DNA from: Methanosarcinales archaeon
GTDB taxonomy: Archaea > Halobacteriota > Syntropharchaeia > Alkanophagales > Methanospirareceae
Direction: 5' to 3'
DNA length: 6,877 bases
Assembly: GCA_030665925.1 (NCBI GenBank)
Contig: DAOUYX010000083.1
Coordinates: 1-6,877 of the forward strand
The notes under the pieces are model-generated. The model was not told the DNA's origin and searched no databases. It saw nothing but the letters and a program-made list of their open reading frames with translations. The position numbers and the translations under genes were made by a program. The number at the start of each line of letters is the position of its first letter. Position 1 is the stretch's first letter. Positions 1 through 5,904 of this stretch are shown here, piece after piece.

Positions 1-468
1 TTTGGGTTCAGCATTGCAGAACGAGGGCTGTATCAGGCACTGCTTCTGTTTCCTTTTATTCTGCTCCAGTATCCATTTGGAAAGCTGTCAGATAAAATAG
101 GCAGAACCCTGCCTCTTATCATCGGTTCTTTTTTCTATGGATTGGAGATGTGCCTGGTAGGATTCGTGGGTAAAACAACGCTTATCGCACTAATGCTCTG
201 CTGTGGCGTGTTCGCAGCGATGATGTTTCCATCAACCATCGCGCTGGCGGGAGACCTATCACCGCGGAATAAGCGAGGCACCGCGATAGGCGGGTTCAAT
301 GTTTTCGGCTCGCTGGGCTTTGTAGCGGGTTTTTCCGCCGCTGGGATTCTTTCTGATATGTATGGATATTGCACGAGTTTCATTTTAGGCGTTTTTTCCG
401 AGATGTTGGTGGCACTGGTTGCGATACCGTTTTTGCTGAAGTTGGGCTTTGATCAGATAAGGGAATAG
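1..468 (+). CDS. MFS transporter, C-terminal part (5' end outside window)
   Basis: This is the last 155 residues of a major facilitator superfamily permease; the reading frame is open from the first base of the window and ends with TAG at 466-468. The loop GKLSDKIGRTL (about residues 28-38) matches MFS motif A (G-x3-D-[RK]-x-G-R), here probably its second copy between TM8 and TM9. Around it lie hydrophobic segments that fit TM8 (ALLLFPFILLQYPF), TM9, TM10 (LIALMLCCGVFAAMMFPS), TM11 after DLSPRNKRGTAIGG, and TM12 just before the charged tail. The ATG at 142 lies inside the motif-bearing domain and is not the true start. Substrate cannot be told from this half: sugar, drug and metabolite carriers all look alike here. 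It is a membrane protein by inference. It is followed by a long non-coding stretch, so it probably ends its transcription unit. Confidence 0.85.
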   Translation, partial: FGFSIAERGLYQALLLFPFILLQYPFGKLSDKIGRTLPLIIGSFFYGLEMCLVGFVGKTTLIALMLCCGVFAAMMFPSTIALAGDLSPRNKRGTAIGGFNVFGSLGFVAGFSAAGILSDMYGYCTSFILGVFSEMLVALVAIPFLLKLGFDQIRE

Positions 469-788
469 GGAATAGCCAAAGGGGCAATGGTTAATTTATT
501 TCCGACCTCAAACCTAACACCTGTACAAAAACTAAAAATCTTTTAACCTCTTCGCCCGACGTAATTACAAGCCCCTCTATCTCTACCTTGCCCTGCGAAA
601 CTGCTCCACTCATGTTTTTATATTTAATGTTCCGCGTATTTAAATTTTATAACACTTTACAAGAAGTCTTCACAGAGAACAGGGGTCAGAATTCTGTTTT
701 CTATTCCCGGATTTCTGGTCTTGTGTTATCTTGCGAAATCTCGTGGTTTTTATTTCAACTATACCAGTCCCTTCTTTTTCAGGTCTTT

Positions 789-890
789 CATCGCTTCCTA
801 AACACTTTTTCTTTTTTACAAAAAGAAAACCTGTGCTAAAAGAAAAAATCTTAATTCCCCTTTTTAGGGGGCGGCATCGCTTCCTAAACA
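789..890. repeat. 16-bp direct repeat pair CATCGCTTCCTAAACA
   Basis: The 16-mer CATCGCTTCCTAAACA occurs exactly at 789-804 and again at 875-890, an offset of 86 bases. A weaker relative, TTCCTAACCGTGTTGGGGTTT split over 940-960, resembles the bases at 881-900 (TTCCTAAACAGTTTGGGTTT). The intervening sequence carries the AT stem-loop at 807-829 and the small CCCC/GGGG hairpin at 857-870. This may be debris of an intergenic repeat family rather than a functional site. Confidence 0.5.
807..829. repeat. A/T stem-loop, 10-bp perfect stem
   Basis: TTTTCTTTTT (807-816) and AAAAAGAAAA (820-829) are exact reverse complements separated by TAC. The stem is made almost wholly of A-T pairs. It could act as a weak transcription end in either direction, since both flanks give T-runs in the transcript, but it lies more than 300 bases past the MFS stop codon. 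Confidence 0.4.
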
Positions 891-1014
891 GTTTGGGTTT
901 AATACAAATTTTCAAATTTATTTCGGTTTATTTTCTTTTTTCCTAACCGTGTTGGGGTTTAGTTTTCATAACCGAGCTCTTTTAGGGTTCATTATTTATA
1001 GCCCTAACAACAAA

Positions 1015-1094
1015 CCTTTTTTCTAAAGAAAAAGGCTTTACCGAAAAAGGCTGCGCGGAAACCTTTTTCAAAAAAAAAGCGTTTACGGAAAAAG
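1015..1094. repeat. Degenerate 15-nt repeat units with nested hairpins
   Basis: AAAAAGGCTTTACCG (1029-1043), AAAAAGGCTGCGCGG (1044-1058) and AAAAAGCGTTTACGG (1074-1088) are variants of one 15-nt unit, followed by a partial AAAAAG (1089-1094). The same stretch can fold in competing ways: CCTTTTT (1015-1021) with AAAAAGG (1029-1035), or GAAAAAGG (1043-1050) with CCTTTTTC (1062-1069) around an 11-nt loop. It lies 84-163 bases upstream of the TPR start codon, so it may be in the 5' leader or the promoter zone. A role is inference only. Confidence 0.45.
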
Positions 1095-1156
1095 AATACA
1101 GGAGACTAAAAAAATGAAAGAACTCTGTGCCTAAAAAGCACTAAAATAAAAAAATT

Positions 1157-1180
1157 TAGGAGGTGAAAAGAAAAAAAATG
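1157..1180 (+). promoter_or_regulatory. Translation-initiation cassette, copy 1 (TPR gene)
   Basis: The Shine-Dalgarno core TAGGAGGTGA begins at 1157, followed by AAAG, a run of eight A and ATG at 1178-1180 (the last A of the run is the A of ATG). It is identical at 23 of 24 positions to 2655-2678 in front of the next gene; the only difference is T1164 against C2662. The GTG at 1163-1165 sits inside the ribosome site and is replaced by GCG in the second copy, so ATG 1178 is the better start. Confidence 0.75.
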
Positions 1181-2602
1181 AAAACAACAAAAAGGACTGC
1201 AATAGGGGTTACCCTAATAGTACTGATAGGTTTGACTTCCTGGGGTCTCACTGGCGCTCTGGAAGAACAAAAATACATTGACCTAGGGAAGGACGAGTAT
1301 AACAAGGGTAATTACGACGCTGCCATATATCTTTTCAATAAGGCGATAGAGTTAAACCCTGACAATGGATACCTATATAACGACCGTGGATTGTGCTATA
1401 TGGCACTAGGCGAGATAGACACCGCAATTTCAGATTTCTCTAAAGCGATTGAATTAGGACCTGATTGTGTAGAGGCATATTACAATCGAGGACTTGCTCA
1501 CTTTAAGCAAGGCAGCTGGGGTAATGAAGGACCCTTCGATCTGGCAATTGCTGATTATAGCAAGGTAACAGAGCTAAAGTCTGATTACGCAGATGCATAC
1601 TACAATCGAGGACTTGCGTACAACCAATTATTCCACTATTACAGCAAACCGTTCGCACCGGAAGTTACAGAGAAATATAACAATGCGATAGCAGATTTTG
1701 ACAAAGTACTTGAATTGGACCCAACATATGTGCTGGCGCATGCGGGTAAAGGAAATGCATATTACAGAAACGGTGAATATGATAACGCAACCGCGGAATT
1801 TGACAAAGCACTAGAATCTATGGCGCTGATACTCCAAAAAGTCGGTGGTAAGGGTTTAGCAGGTGTATATGCAAGTAGAGCAAGGAACTATAAAGAGGTC
1901 CCGGAAATACACAAATCAATTTCTGACTACGAGCAAGCAAGAGCATTTGACCCAAAACTTATGGCTGCTATCGGTGGTGAGGCATCATCCAATTATGAGC
2001 TGATGAAGGAATACGGGAAAGCGGTGGAGTTATACGATGCATATATAGATATACTGGAGAACGATCCAGATTATAGAGACTACGAATGGGGCTACTATGC
2101 ATACAAGGGCAGAAGTGTCTGCTGCTATGAACTTGGCAGGTATGATGAAGCAATTGAAGATTTCCAGACGCTGATAGACAAATATGAGTCTTATTTAGAA
2201 CCATTAGCACACCGATATCTTGGTATGGTATATGAAGAGAAAGGAGACGAAGATAATGCGAAACAAAACTTTGAAAAAGCAGTTGAATTATACAGCGAGC
2301 AAATCAACTCAACGCCAGATAGTTCCGGACTATATAACGATAGGGGATTATGTTATCTTGGCCTTGGAGAGTATGACTCAGCGATTTCCGATTTTGAGAA
2401 GGTAATAGAATTGGAGCCAAATTATGTGGATGCACACAGCGGTAAAAATCTTTACATAGAGGCACACAAAAATTTGGGCATCGCTTATTCAGAAACCGGA
2501 GATAAAGAGAAGGCGAGAGAATGTTTTGAGGAGGGGCTAAGACTTGCCAACGAACAAGGATTGGAAGAGACAGCAAAGGAGATAGAGGAACTGTTCCCAT
2601 AA
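1178..2602 (+). CDS. Exported/membrane-anchored tetratricopeptide (TPR) repeat protein
   Basis: This 474-residue protein starts at ATG 1178; an in-frame GTG at 1163 would add five residues but lies within the Shine-Dalgarno sequence. Residues 1-27 are a basic N-terminus (MKTTKR) and a hydrophobic segment ending LTGALEE, which fits a Sec signal peptide or N-terminal anchor. The rest, about residues 29-462, is roughly eleven TPR-like helix pairs with the usual G-Y-A-F-P spacing: clear units begin near residues 32, 66, 100, 140, 187, 306, 346, 386 and 431, and degenerate ones near 230 and 262. Units 3 and 4 carry insertions of about 6 and 13 residues. LYNDRGLCY occurs in unit 2 (66-74) and again near 385-393. 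TPR domains bind other proteins; no enzyme motif is visible. The partner is unknown, but the small membrane protein 73 bases downstream is a natural candidate. The family assignment is firm; the biological role is not. Confidence 0.88.
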   Translation: MKTTKRTAIGVTLIVLIGLTSWGLTGALEEQKYIDLGKDEYNKGNYDAAIYLFNKAIELNPDNGYLYNDRGLCYMALGEIDTAISDFSKAIELGPDCVEAYYNRGLAHFKQGSWGNEGPFDLAIADYSKVTELKSDYADAYYNRGLAYNQLFHYYSKPFAPEVTEKYNNAIADFDKVLELDPTYVLAHAGKGNAYYRNGEYDNATAEFDKALESMALILQKVGGKGLAGVYASRARNYKEVPEIHKSISDYEQARAFDPKLMAAIGGEASSNYELMKEYGKAVELYDAYIDILENDPDYRDYEWGYYAYKGRSVCCYELGRYDEAIEDFQTLIDKYESYLEPLAHRYLGMVYEEKGDEDNAKQNFEKAVELYSEQINSTPDSSGLYNDRGLCYLGLGEYDSAISDFEKVIELEPNYVDAHSGKNLYIEAHKNLGIAYSETGDKEKARECFEEGLRLANEQGLEETAKEIEELFP

Positions 2603-2654
2603 GGTGAACTGTGATTAAGAGGTTACCCCCATATTTAGAGAATGAGATAAAAAA

Positions 2655-2678
2655 TAGGAGGCGAAAAGAAAAAAAATG
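2655..2678 (+). promoter_or_regulatory. Translation-initiation cassette, copy 2 (small membrane protein gene)
   Basis: TAGGAGGCGA, AAAG, eight A and ATG repeat the cassette found at 1157-1180 with a single T-to-C change. The ATG is at 2676-2678. This placement selects the 49-residue frame and not the overlapping GTG frame that starts at 2678. Confidence 0.75.
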
Positions 2679-2825
2679 TGCACACCAGTAGCCGTAACCG
2701 CAGGAGGAGCTCTTACTACCTGGGCTCCAATGCTATTAAACTATATAGTAGCCATGGTGGCATTAGTTGGTCTATTGGCGGTAAACTACCGGAGCAGTTT
2801 AAAGAAACTGTTCTCAAAGGAGTAG
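2676..2825 (+). CDS. Small single-pass membrane protein (49 aa), unrecognised
   Basis: I do not recognise this family. The frame runs from ATG 2676 to TAG 2823-2825 and begins MCTPVAVTAGG, then a hydrophobic helix at about residues 18-37 (APMLLNYIVAMVALVGLLAV), then a short basic tail (NYRSSLKKLFSKE). The positive-inside rule would put the tail in the cytoplasm and the short N-terminus, with its single Cys2, outside. Support for it being real: a strong Shine-Dalgarno cassette copied from the upstream gene, a position 73 bases after the TPR stop, and a terminator-like stem-loop 45 bases after its own stop. A different frame opening at GTG 2678 gives a low-complexity Ser/Arg/Lys-rich product and is judged a shadow. 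It may anchor or partner the TPR protein; that is inference from adjacency only. Confidence 0.65.
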   Translation: MCTPVAVTAGGALTTWAPMLLNYIVAMVALVGLLAVNYRSSLKKLFSKE

Positions 2826-2869
2826 CCGCAACCAGCGGGTATCGGCAAAAGAAAACCATTTAAACCTTG

Positions 2870-2910
2870 GAAAGTGAGAGGGTGACCTTCTCACTTTCAT
2901 TTTATTTTTT
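2870..2910 (+). terminator. Stem-loop with T-rich tail after the TPR/small-protein pair
   Basis: GAAAGTGAGA (2870-2879) pairs exactly with TCTCACTTTC (2889-2898). Two more G-C pairs (GG 2880-2881, CC 2886-2887) close a GTGA loop that has the GNRA form, with one bulged T at 2888. ATTTTATTTTTT follows directly. It looks like an intrinsic terminator; archaea mainly use T-tracts, so the T-rich tail may matter more than the stem. Confidence 0.65.
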
Positions 2911-2943
2911 ATTGTACATAAAGTATAACTGCCTTCTATTTAA

Positions 2944-3034
2944 GACACGGATTAACACTGATTTACGCGGATTTATTTACACGTTGAACATTGTTGATTT
3001 TTATCATCTGTGTTAATCTGCGTTAATCTGTGTC
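2944..3034. repeat. Long imperfect inverted repeat with 10-nt periodicity
   Basis: The left arm (2944-2972, beginning GACACGGATTAACACTGATT) and the reverse complement of the right arm (3006-3034) agree at 23 of 29 positions, with a 33-nt centre. Most mismatches are A/G, so G-U pairing would preserve much of the fold in RNA. Each arm is itself a 10-nt tandem, for example TCTGTGTTAA TCTGCGTTAA TCTGTGTCAA on the right. It sits between converging genes and could help end transcription from both sides or be a REP-like or MITE-like dispersed element. Confidence 0.65.
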
Positions 3035-3089
3035 AACAATTTGGTTTTTTAAGGATTTAGTAGTATTTGACATTTGGATTTTTCATTGT

Positions 3090-4355
3090 TTATTCTATTA
3101 TAAACTCTTCTCCGTTATTCGGCGCTATTGCCTCGCACCCGAATTTATCCTTTGTCCACGTTGCGAACTCTTCCGTATGGTCGCCATGAACCGTAAATAT
3201 CACTTCCGTGCCGTTTCTGCAAAATCGTGATACTATCTCCTTCAGTTCGGAATCCCCGGCGTGCGCAGAGAAGTCGTATTGCTCAACACCTGCATTCACC
3301 TTCACTATATCTCCATCAGCCTCCACACAGCCTTCCTCTACCAACATTCTTCCGTTTGTACCCTCTATTTGATATCCCGTGAGCAGTACTTTGCTCCTTG
3401 GGTCTTCGTGTTTCTTCTTCAGATAATACAGCACGGGTCCGCCGTTAAGCATTCCCGCGGTAGTGACAATTACGGACGGTTCAGAAATGGCTTTCTTGCG
3501 TCTCTTCGAGTTTACAAACTGCGCATCACCAAAAGCATCGTTCAGCGCCTTCGCATCTTTTAATGACGACGGATAATTCTTAAATATACGGAAAACGCTC
3601 AATCCCATACCGTCCACATAAGGAGTAAGCCCGTACGAATGCAAGATCATCACTATCTCCTGTGTCCTACCAACCGCAAAGCAGGGCACAATGGCATTGC
3701 CACCCGAATTTAAAGTCTCTTTAACGGAATCCACGAACTCGCGCTCCAAGTCCTTCCTATCTCTGTGATCCCTACCATAATATGTGCTTTCTATAAACAG
3801 GATGTCGGACGCAGGTAAATCTGCGGGAGAAGCGCTTTCCATCAAACGACTCGGACCCAGTTTTATGTCCCCCGTGTAAAGCAGGCTTATATCCTCACTC
3901 TCTTTCCTCAGATGCACCGATGCACTACCCGGGATGTGTCCCGCATTATGCAATTCAAACTCATAGTCTGTACCGTCTAAGGCGTGTCGCTCGCCATAAG
4001 CCACTGCATGAGTATTCTCATCCAACTTCTGGATGTCTGCCTCACTGAAAAAGCTAAAGCCCTGATCTCGCCCCACTTTTATCGTGTCTCTGCCCAGAAG
4101 CTTGGTTAAATCCCTTGTCACGGGAGTCATATACACCTCTGGTACCTCAGCTCGGCTCATCAAACTCGGAACCATGCCTGAATGGTCGAGATGTGCATGC
4201 GATATAATCACGGACTTTGGCGATATGTGCTCGCTATTTAACGGTATCTCAGGCGGATCTGACGGCCTCATTCCATAGTCAATGATGATCTTATCATCCA
4301 CCAATACCGCAGAACGCCCTACTTCATTACAACCTCCGAGAAATTTTATTTTCAT
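3090..4355 (-). CDS. Beta-CASP metallo-beta-lactamase ribonuclease, archaeal CPSF2-like
   Basis: This 421-residue protein is a zinc-dependent nuclease of the beta-CASP family. Metallo-beta-lactamase motifs appear in order: Asp26 (IIIDYG), HAHLDH at 53-58, His140 (NAGHIPGSA) and Asp163 (YTGDI). The beta-CASP motifs follow: Glu189 (ESTYYG, motif A), His365 (FSAHAG, motif B) and His390 (TVHGDH, motif C). PCFAVGRTQE (224-233) and TTAGMLNGGP (298-307) are also typical. There is no N-terminal KH extension, and the length of about 420 fits archaeal aCPSF2 rather than the longer KH-bearing aCPSF1. Characterised archaeal relatives act on RNA, some as 5'-3' exonucleases; polarity here is inferred. It is the last gene of the minus-strand run, 39 bases after rps3ae. 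The ATG at 4355 has only a weak purine run upstream (AATAAG), so it may depend on coupling or a short leader. Confidence 0.88.
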   Translation of the reverse strand: MKIKFLGGCNEVGRSAVLVDDKIIIDYGMRPSDPPEIPLNSEHISPKSVIISHAHLDHSGMVPSLMSRAEVPEVYMTPVTRDLTKLLGRDTIKVGRDQGFSFFSEADIQKLDENTHAVAYGERHALDGTDYEFELHNAGHIPGSASVHLRKESEDISLLYTGDIKLGPSRLMESASPADLPASDILFIESTYYGRDHRDRKDLEREFVDSVKETLNSGGNAIVPCFAVGRTQEIVMILHSYGLTPYVDGMGLSVFRIFKNYPSSLKDAKALNDAFGDAQFVNSKRRKKAISEPSVIVTTAGMLNGGPVLYYLKKKHEDPRSKVLLTGYQIEGTNGRMLVEEGCVEADGDIVKVNAGVEQYDFSAHAGDSELKEIVSRFCRNGTEVIFTVHGDHTEEFATWTKDKFGCEAIAPNNGEEFIIE

Positions 4356-4394
4356 CTTATTTTATTTGTGACCGTTATTCCTACCTTATTTGTG

Positions 4395-4976
4395 CTATGC
4401 TGGAGGGAGATTCCTTTCAGTCTTGGTTATCTCCACCCTCCGCACGGGATATATCTTCTTCGTAACCTTATATACGTCAGACGACAGTTTTCCCAGTATT
4501 ATCTCCTGCAGATATTTATTTAACTCCAAACTCGCCGCTCTACTTCTTACTACGTCTTCCATTAACTTCCGTATCTGCCTCATCTGCGCTTCACTTGCCT
4601 TTTTAAGTGTAAAGCAGGATGATTTCACACGCAGATTCTCGCCATCCTTTGTCACGACCTCGATATTCGAGTCTACCTTCGAACTCCTCTTCCGCGCCAA
4701 ACTGCGTAGATAATCGCCGTCTATCTTATGCCCGATGAATCGTGTATAAGCATTGTTATGATCCACCTCATCTATTTCAAGCAATAATTTCAAATTTGAA
4801 TTCTTTATCAGCTTGCCGGTGAGTTCATCTACCGTCATCTCTACCCTTCTACCCATCAACTTGGATGGATCGTCTGCAACAGTATCCCCTGCTTTTACAT
4901 CACCAAACATCTTCGGCGCTAATACCGTGTACCATTTTTTTGCTTTCCACTTATCTTTCAGTCTTTTCTTCGCCAG
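4395..4976 (-). CDS. rps3ae: 30S ribosomal protein S3Ae (eS1), apparent CTG start
   Basis: This is ribosomal protein eS1, a small-subunit protein shared by archaea and eukaryotes. The N-terminal WKAKKWYTVLAPKMFGD, then ADDPSKLMGR, FIGHKIDGDYLRSLARKRSSKVDS, and near the C-terminus KIYPVRRVEI are family hallmarks. The first ATG (4910) falls inside this core (PK-MFGD) and cannot be the true start, because homology extends 22 codons further upstream. In that frame the only codon after the upstream stop TGA (4985-4983) that could plausibly initiate is CTG at 4976-4974, giving (M)AKKRLKDKWKAKKWYTV, 193 residues in total, close to the usual family length. AAGGAG at 4993-4988 lies 11 bases upstream, and GTGA within it gives a 6-base spacing. 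A GTG at 4986 opens a different frame that stops after 11 codons. Either CTG is used, or a one-base indel or sequencing error disrupts the start. Gene identity is firm; the exact start is not. Confidence 0.85.
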   Translation of the reverse strand: MAKKRLKDKWKAKKWYTVLAPKMFGDVKAGDTVADDPSKLMGRRVEMTVDELTGKLIKNSNLKLLLEIDEVDHNNAYTRFIGHKIDGDYLRSLARKRSSKVDSNIEVVTKDGENLRVKSSCFTLKKASEAQMRQIRKLMEDVVRSRAASLELNKYLQEIILGKLSSDVYKVTKKIYPVRRVEITKTERNLPPA

Positions 4977-5004
4977 TTCTACTCACGCTCCTTATTTTCT
5001 TTCA

Positions 5005-5016
5005 CTTATTATAAAG
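5005..5016 (-). promoter_or_regulatory. Possible TATA box for rps3ae
   Basis: On the minus strand CTTTATAATAAG (5016-5005) resembles an archaeal box A. Placing initiation about 26 bases from its centre gives a start near 4985, only about ten bases before the CTG. It lies in the 64-base gap after purQ. In that case the AAGGAG at 4993-4988 would be upstream of the transcript start and useful only to messages reading through from purQ. This is inference from spacing. Confidence 0.35.
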
Positions 5017-5040
5017 AGGATACTAACATAAAAGCCTTAC

Positions 5041-5904
5041 TCATTCATCTGCTCTGCTATGGAGGTAATCCAAAACTGCTTTGAATATCTTCTCCCCATC
5101 CCCGTATGCATTCTCTTTTCCTGTTCCTTCCCCCTCGTTCCGCTCTCTCGATTTTCGTGACCATTCCGAGTCCGTGAATGCGTAGAAAGCTCTTTCGGGA
5201 TGTGGCATTAATCCCAATATCGTCCCTTCAGGGTTGCATATCCCTGCAATATTATGTACTGATCCATTTGGATTCCACGGATACGATGCATAATTCCCAG
5301 CAGGATCAACATAGCGAAATACTATCTGGTCGTTATCCTCCAGAAGTTGTATATACCGCTCTCTATTTTTCTCGTCAATTAAAAACTTCCCCTCGGCATG
5401 CGCACACGGCATCTTCAGGATGCAAGCCCTTTCTATCCCCCGTGTGAAAACGCAGTTTCCGTTGTTTTCGTGCTTTATGAGTGTAGGGCGGCATTCAAAG
5501 TGAGCAGAATCGTTTGTTGTCAATGCGGCCTGCTGCAACCCAATTTCGTCATGAGCACCAAATCCGGGAAGCAAGCCCATCTCTACTAACACCTGGAAGC
5601 CATTGCATATTCCCAATACGGGCTTCCCGTTTTCTATAAAATCTGCGATTTCGCTTTCCAATGCCCCGTTTATCCGTGCAGCCAGTATCGTTCCCGCCCG
5701 TATATAATCGCCGGACGAAAAGCCACCGGGTATCACTAACGCATCGTAACCCTTTAGATTCCGCCGCTCACGCTCTTTCACTGCTCCTATCAGTTGCTTC
5801 AGGTGCACTATCTCTGCCGATGCACCCAGCCGCGTAAAAGAGAGCGCCGTTTCGTATTCGCAATTCGTCCCTTCTATCCGCAATATGCATATTTTCGGCT
5901 TCAT
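5041..5904 (-). CDS. purQ: Phosphoribosylformylglycinamidine synthase, glutaminase subunit PurQ
   Basis: PurQ is the class I glutamine amidotransferase subunit that supplies ammonia to PurL, with PurS, to convert FGAR to FGAM in purine synthesis. The 287-residue protein opens with KICILRIEGTNCEYETA, has the oxyanion-region VIPGGFSSGDYIRAG (57-71), the nucleophile Cys100 in GICNGFQ, and the His235/Glu237 pair in MPHPERAF. The length exceeds the short bacterial PurQ of about 225 residues and fits the longer archaeal form; a charged Ser/Arg/Glu/Gly-rich insert at about 248-270 adds to this. The ATG at 5904 overlaps the Nudix stop as ATGA, which suggests translational coupling; GGGGTG about ten bases before the start may serve as ribosome site. 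No purS or purL is in the window. Confidence 0.93.
   Translation of the reverse strand: MKPKICILRIEGTNCEYETALSFTRLGASAEIVHLKQLIGAVKERERRNLKGYDALVIPGGFSSGDYIRAGTILAARINGALESEIADFIENGKPVLGICNGFQVLVEMGLLPGFGAHDEIGLQQAALTTNDSAHFECRPTLIKHENNGNCVFTRGIERACILKMPCAHAEGKFLIDEKNRERYIQLLEDNDQIVFRYVDPAGNYASYPWNPNGSVHNIAGICNPEGTILGLMPHPERAFYAFTDSEWSRKSRERNEGEGTGKENAYGDGEKIFKAVLDYLHSRADE

Larger units (their letters stand above)
469..1177. other. AT-rich repeat-bearing intergenic region
   Basis: About 700 bases between the MFS gene and the TPR gene contain no convincing coding region; open frames here are rich in Phe, Lys and Leu, lack family resemblance, and span repeats. The stretch holds a 10-bp palindrome CAGAATTCTG (687-696), a 16-bp direct repeat (789-804 and 875-890) with a degenerate third copy near 940-960, a T-rich/A-rich stem-loop (807-829), a CCCC/GGGG hairpin (857-870), a TTAGGG/CCCTAA inverted repeat (982-1007), and a 15-nt degenerate unit with further hairpins at 1015-1094. 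TATA-like stretches are common because the DNA is AT-rich, for example near 609-620, 640-655 and 991-1001, so no promoter can be fixed with confidence. Confidence 0.6.

Noticed and set aside
588..946. Open frames of 71-83 codons on both strands in the AT-rich spacer
   Set aside because: Their products are Phe/Leu/Lys-rich from poly-T/poly-A tracts, run through direct repeats and hairpins, and have no Shine-Dalgarno or family signal.
2678..2863. 61-codon frame starting at GTG 2678 (MHTSSRNRRRSSYYLG...)
   Set aside because: It overlaps the ATG 2676 frame, which has better ribosome-site geometry, an ATG and a clean membrane helix. The GTG frame is Ser/Arg/Lys-rich with no recognisable fold.
2944..3034. 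CRISPR-like array, because of regularly spaced similar strings
   Set aside because: The period is 10 nt with no spacers, and the arms are inverted; it is a palindromic repeat, not a CRISPR.
3261..3563. 100-codon plus-strand frame within the ribonuclease gene
   Set aside because: It lies fully antisense to a gene with all beta-CASP motifs intact and resembles nothing; it is a shadow.
4395..4910. Starting rps3ae at ATG 4910
   Set aside because: This would remove the conserved KWKAKKWYTVLAPK segment that all S3Ae proteins have, and there is no ribosome site directly before it.
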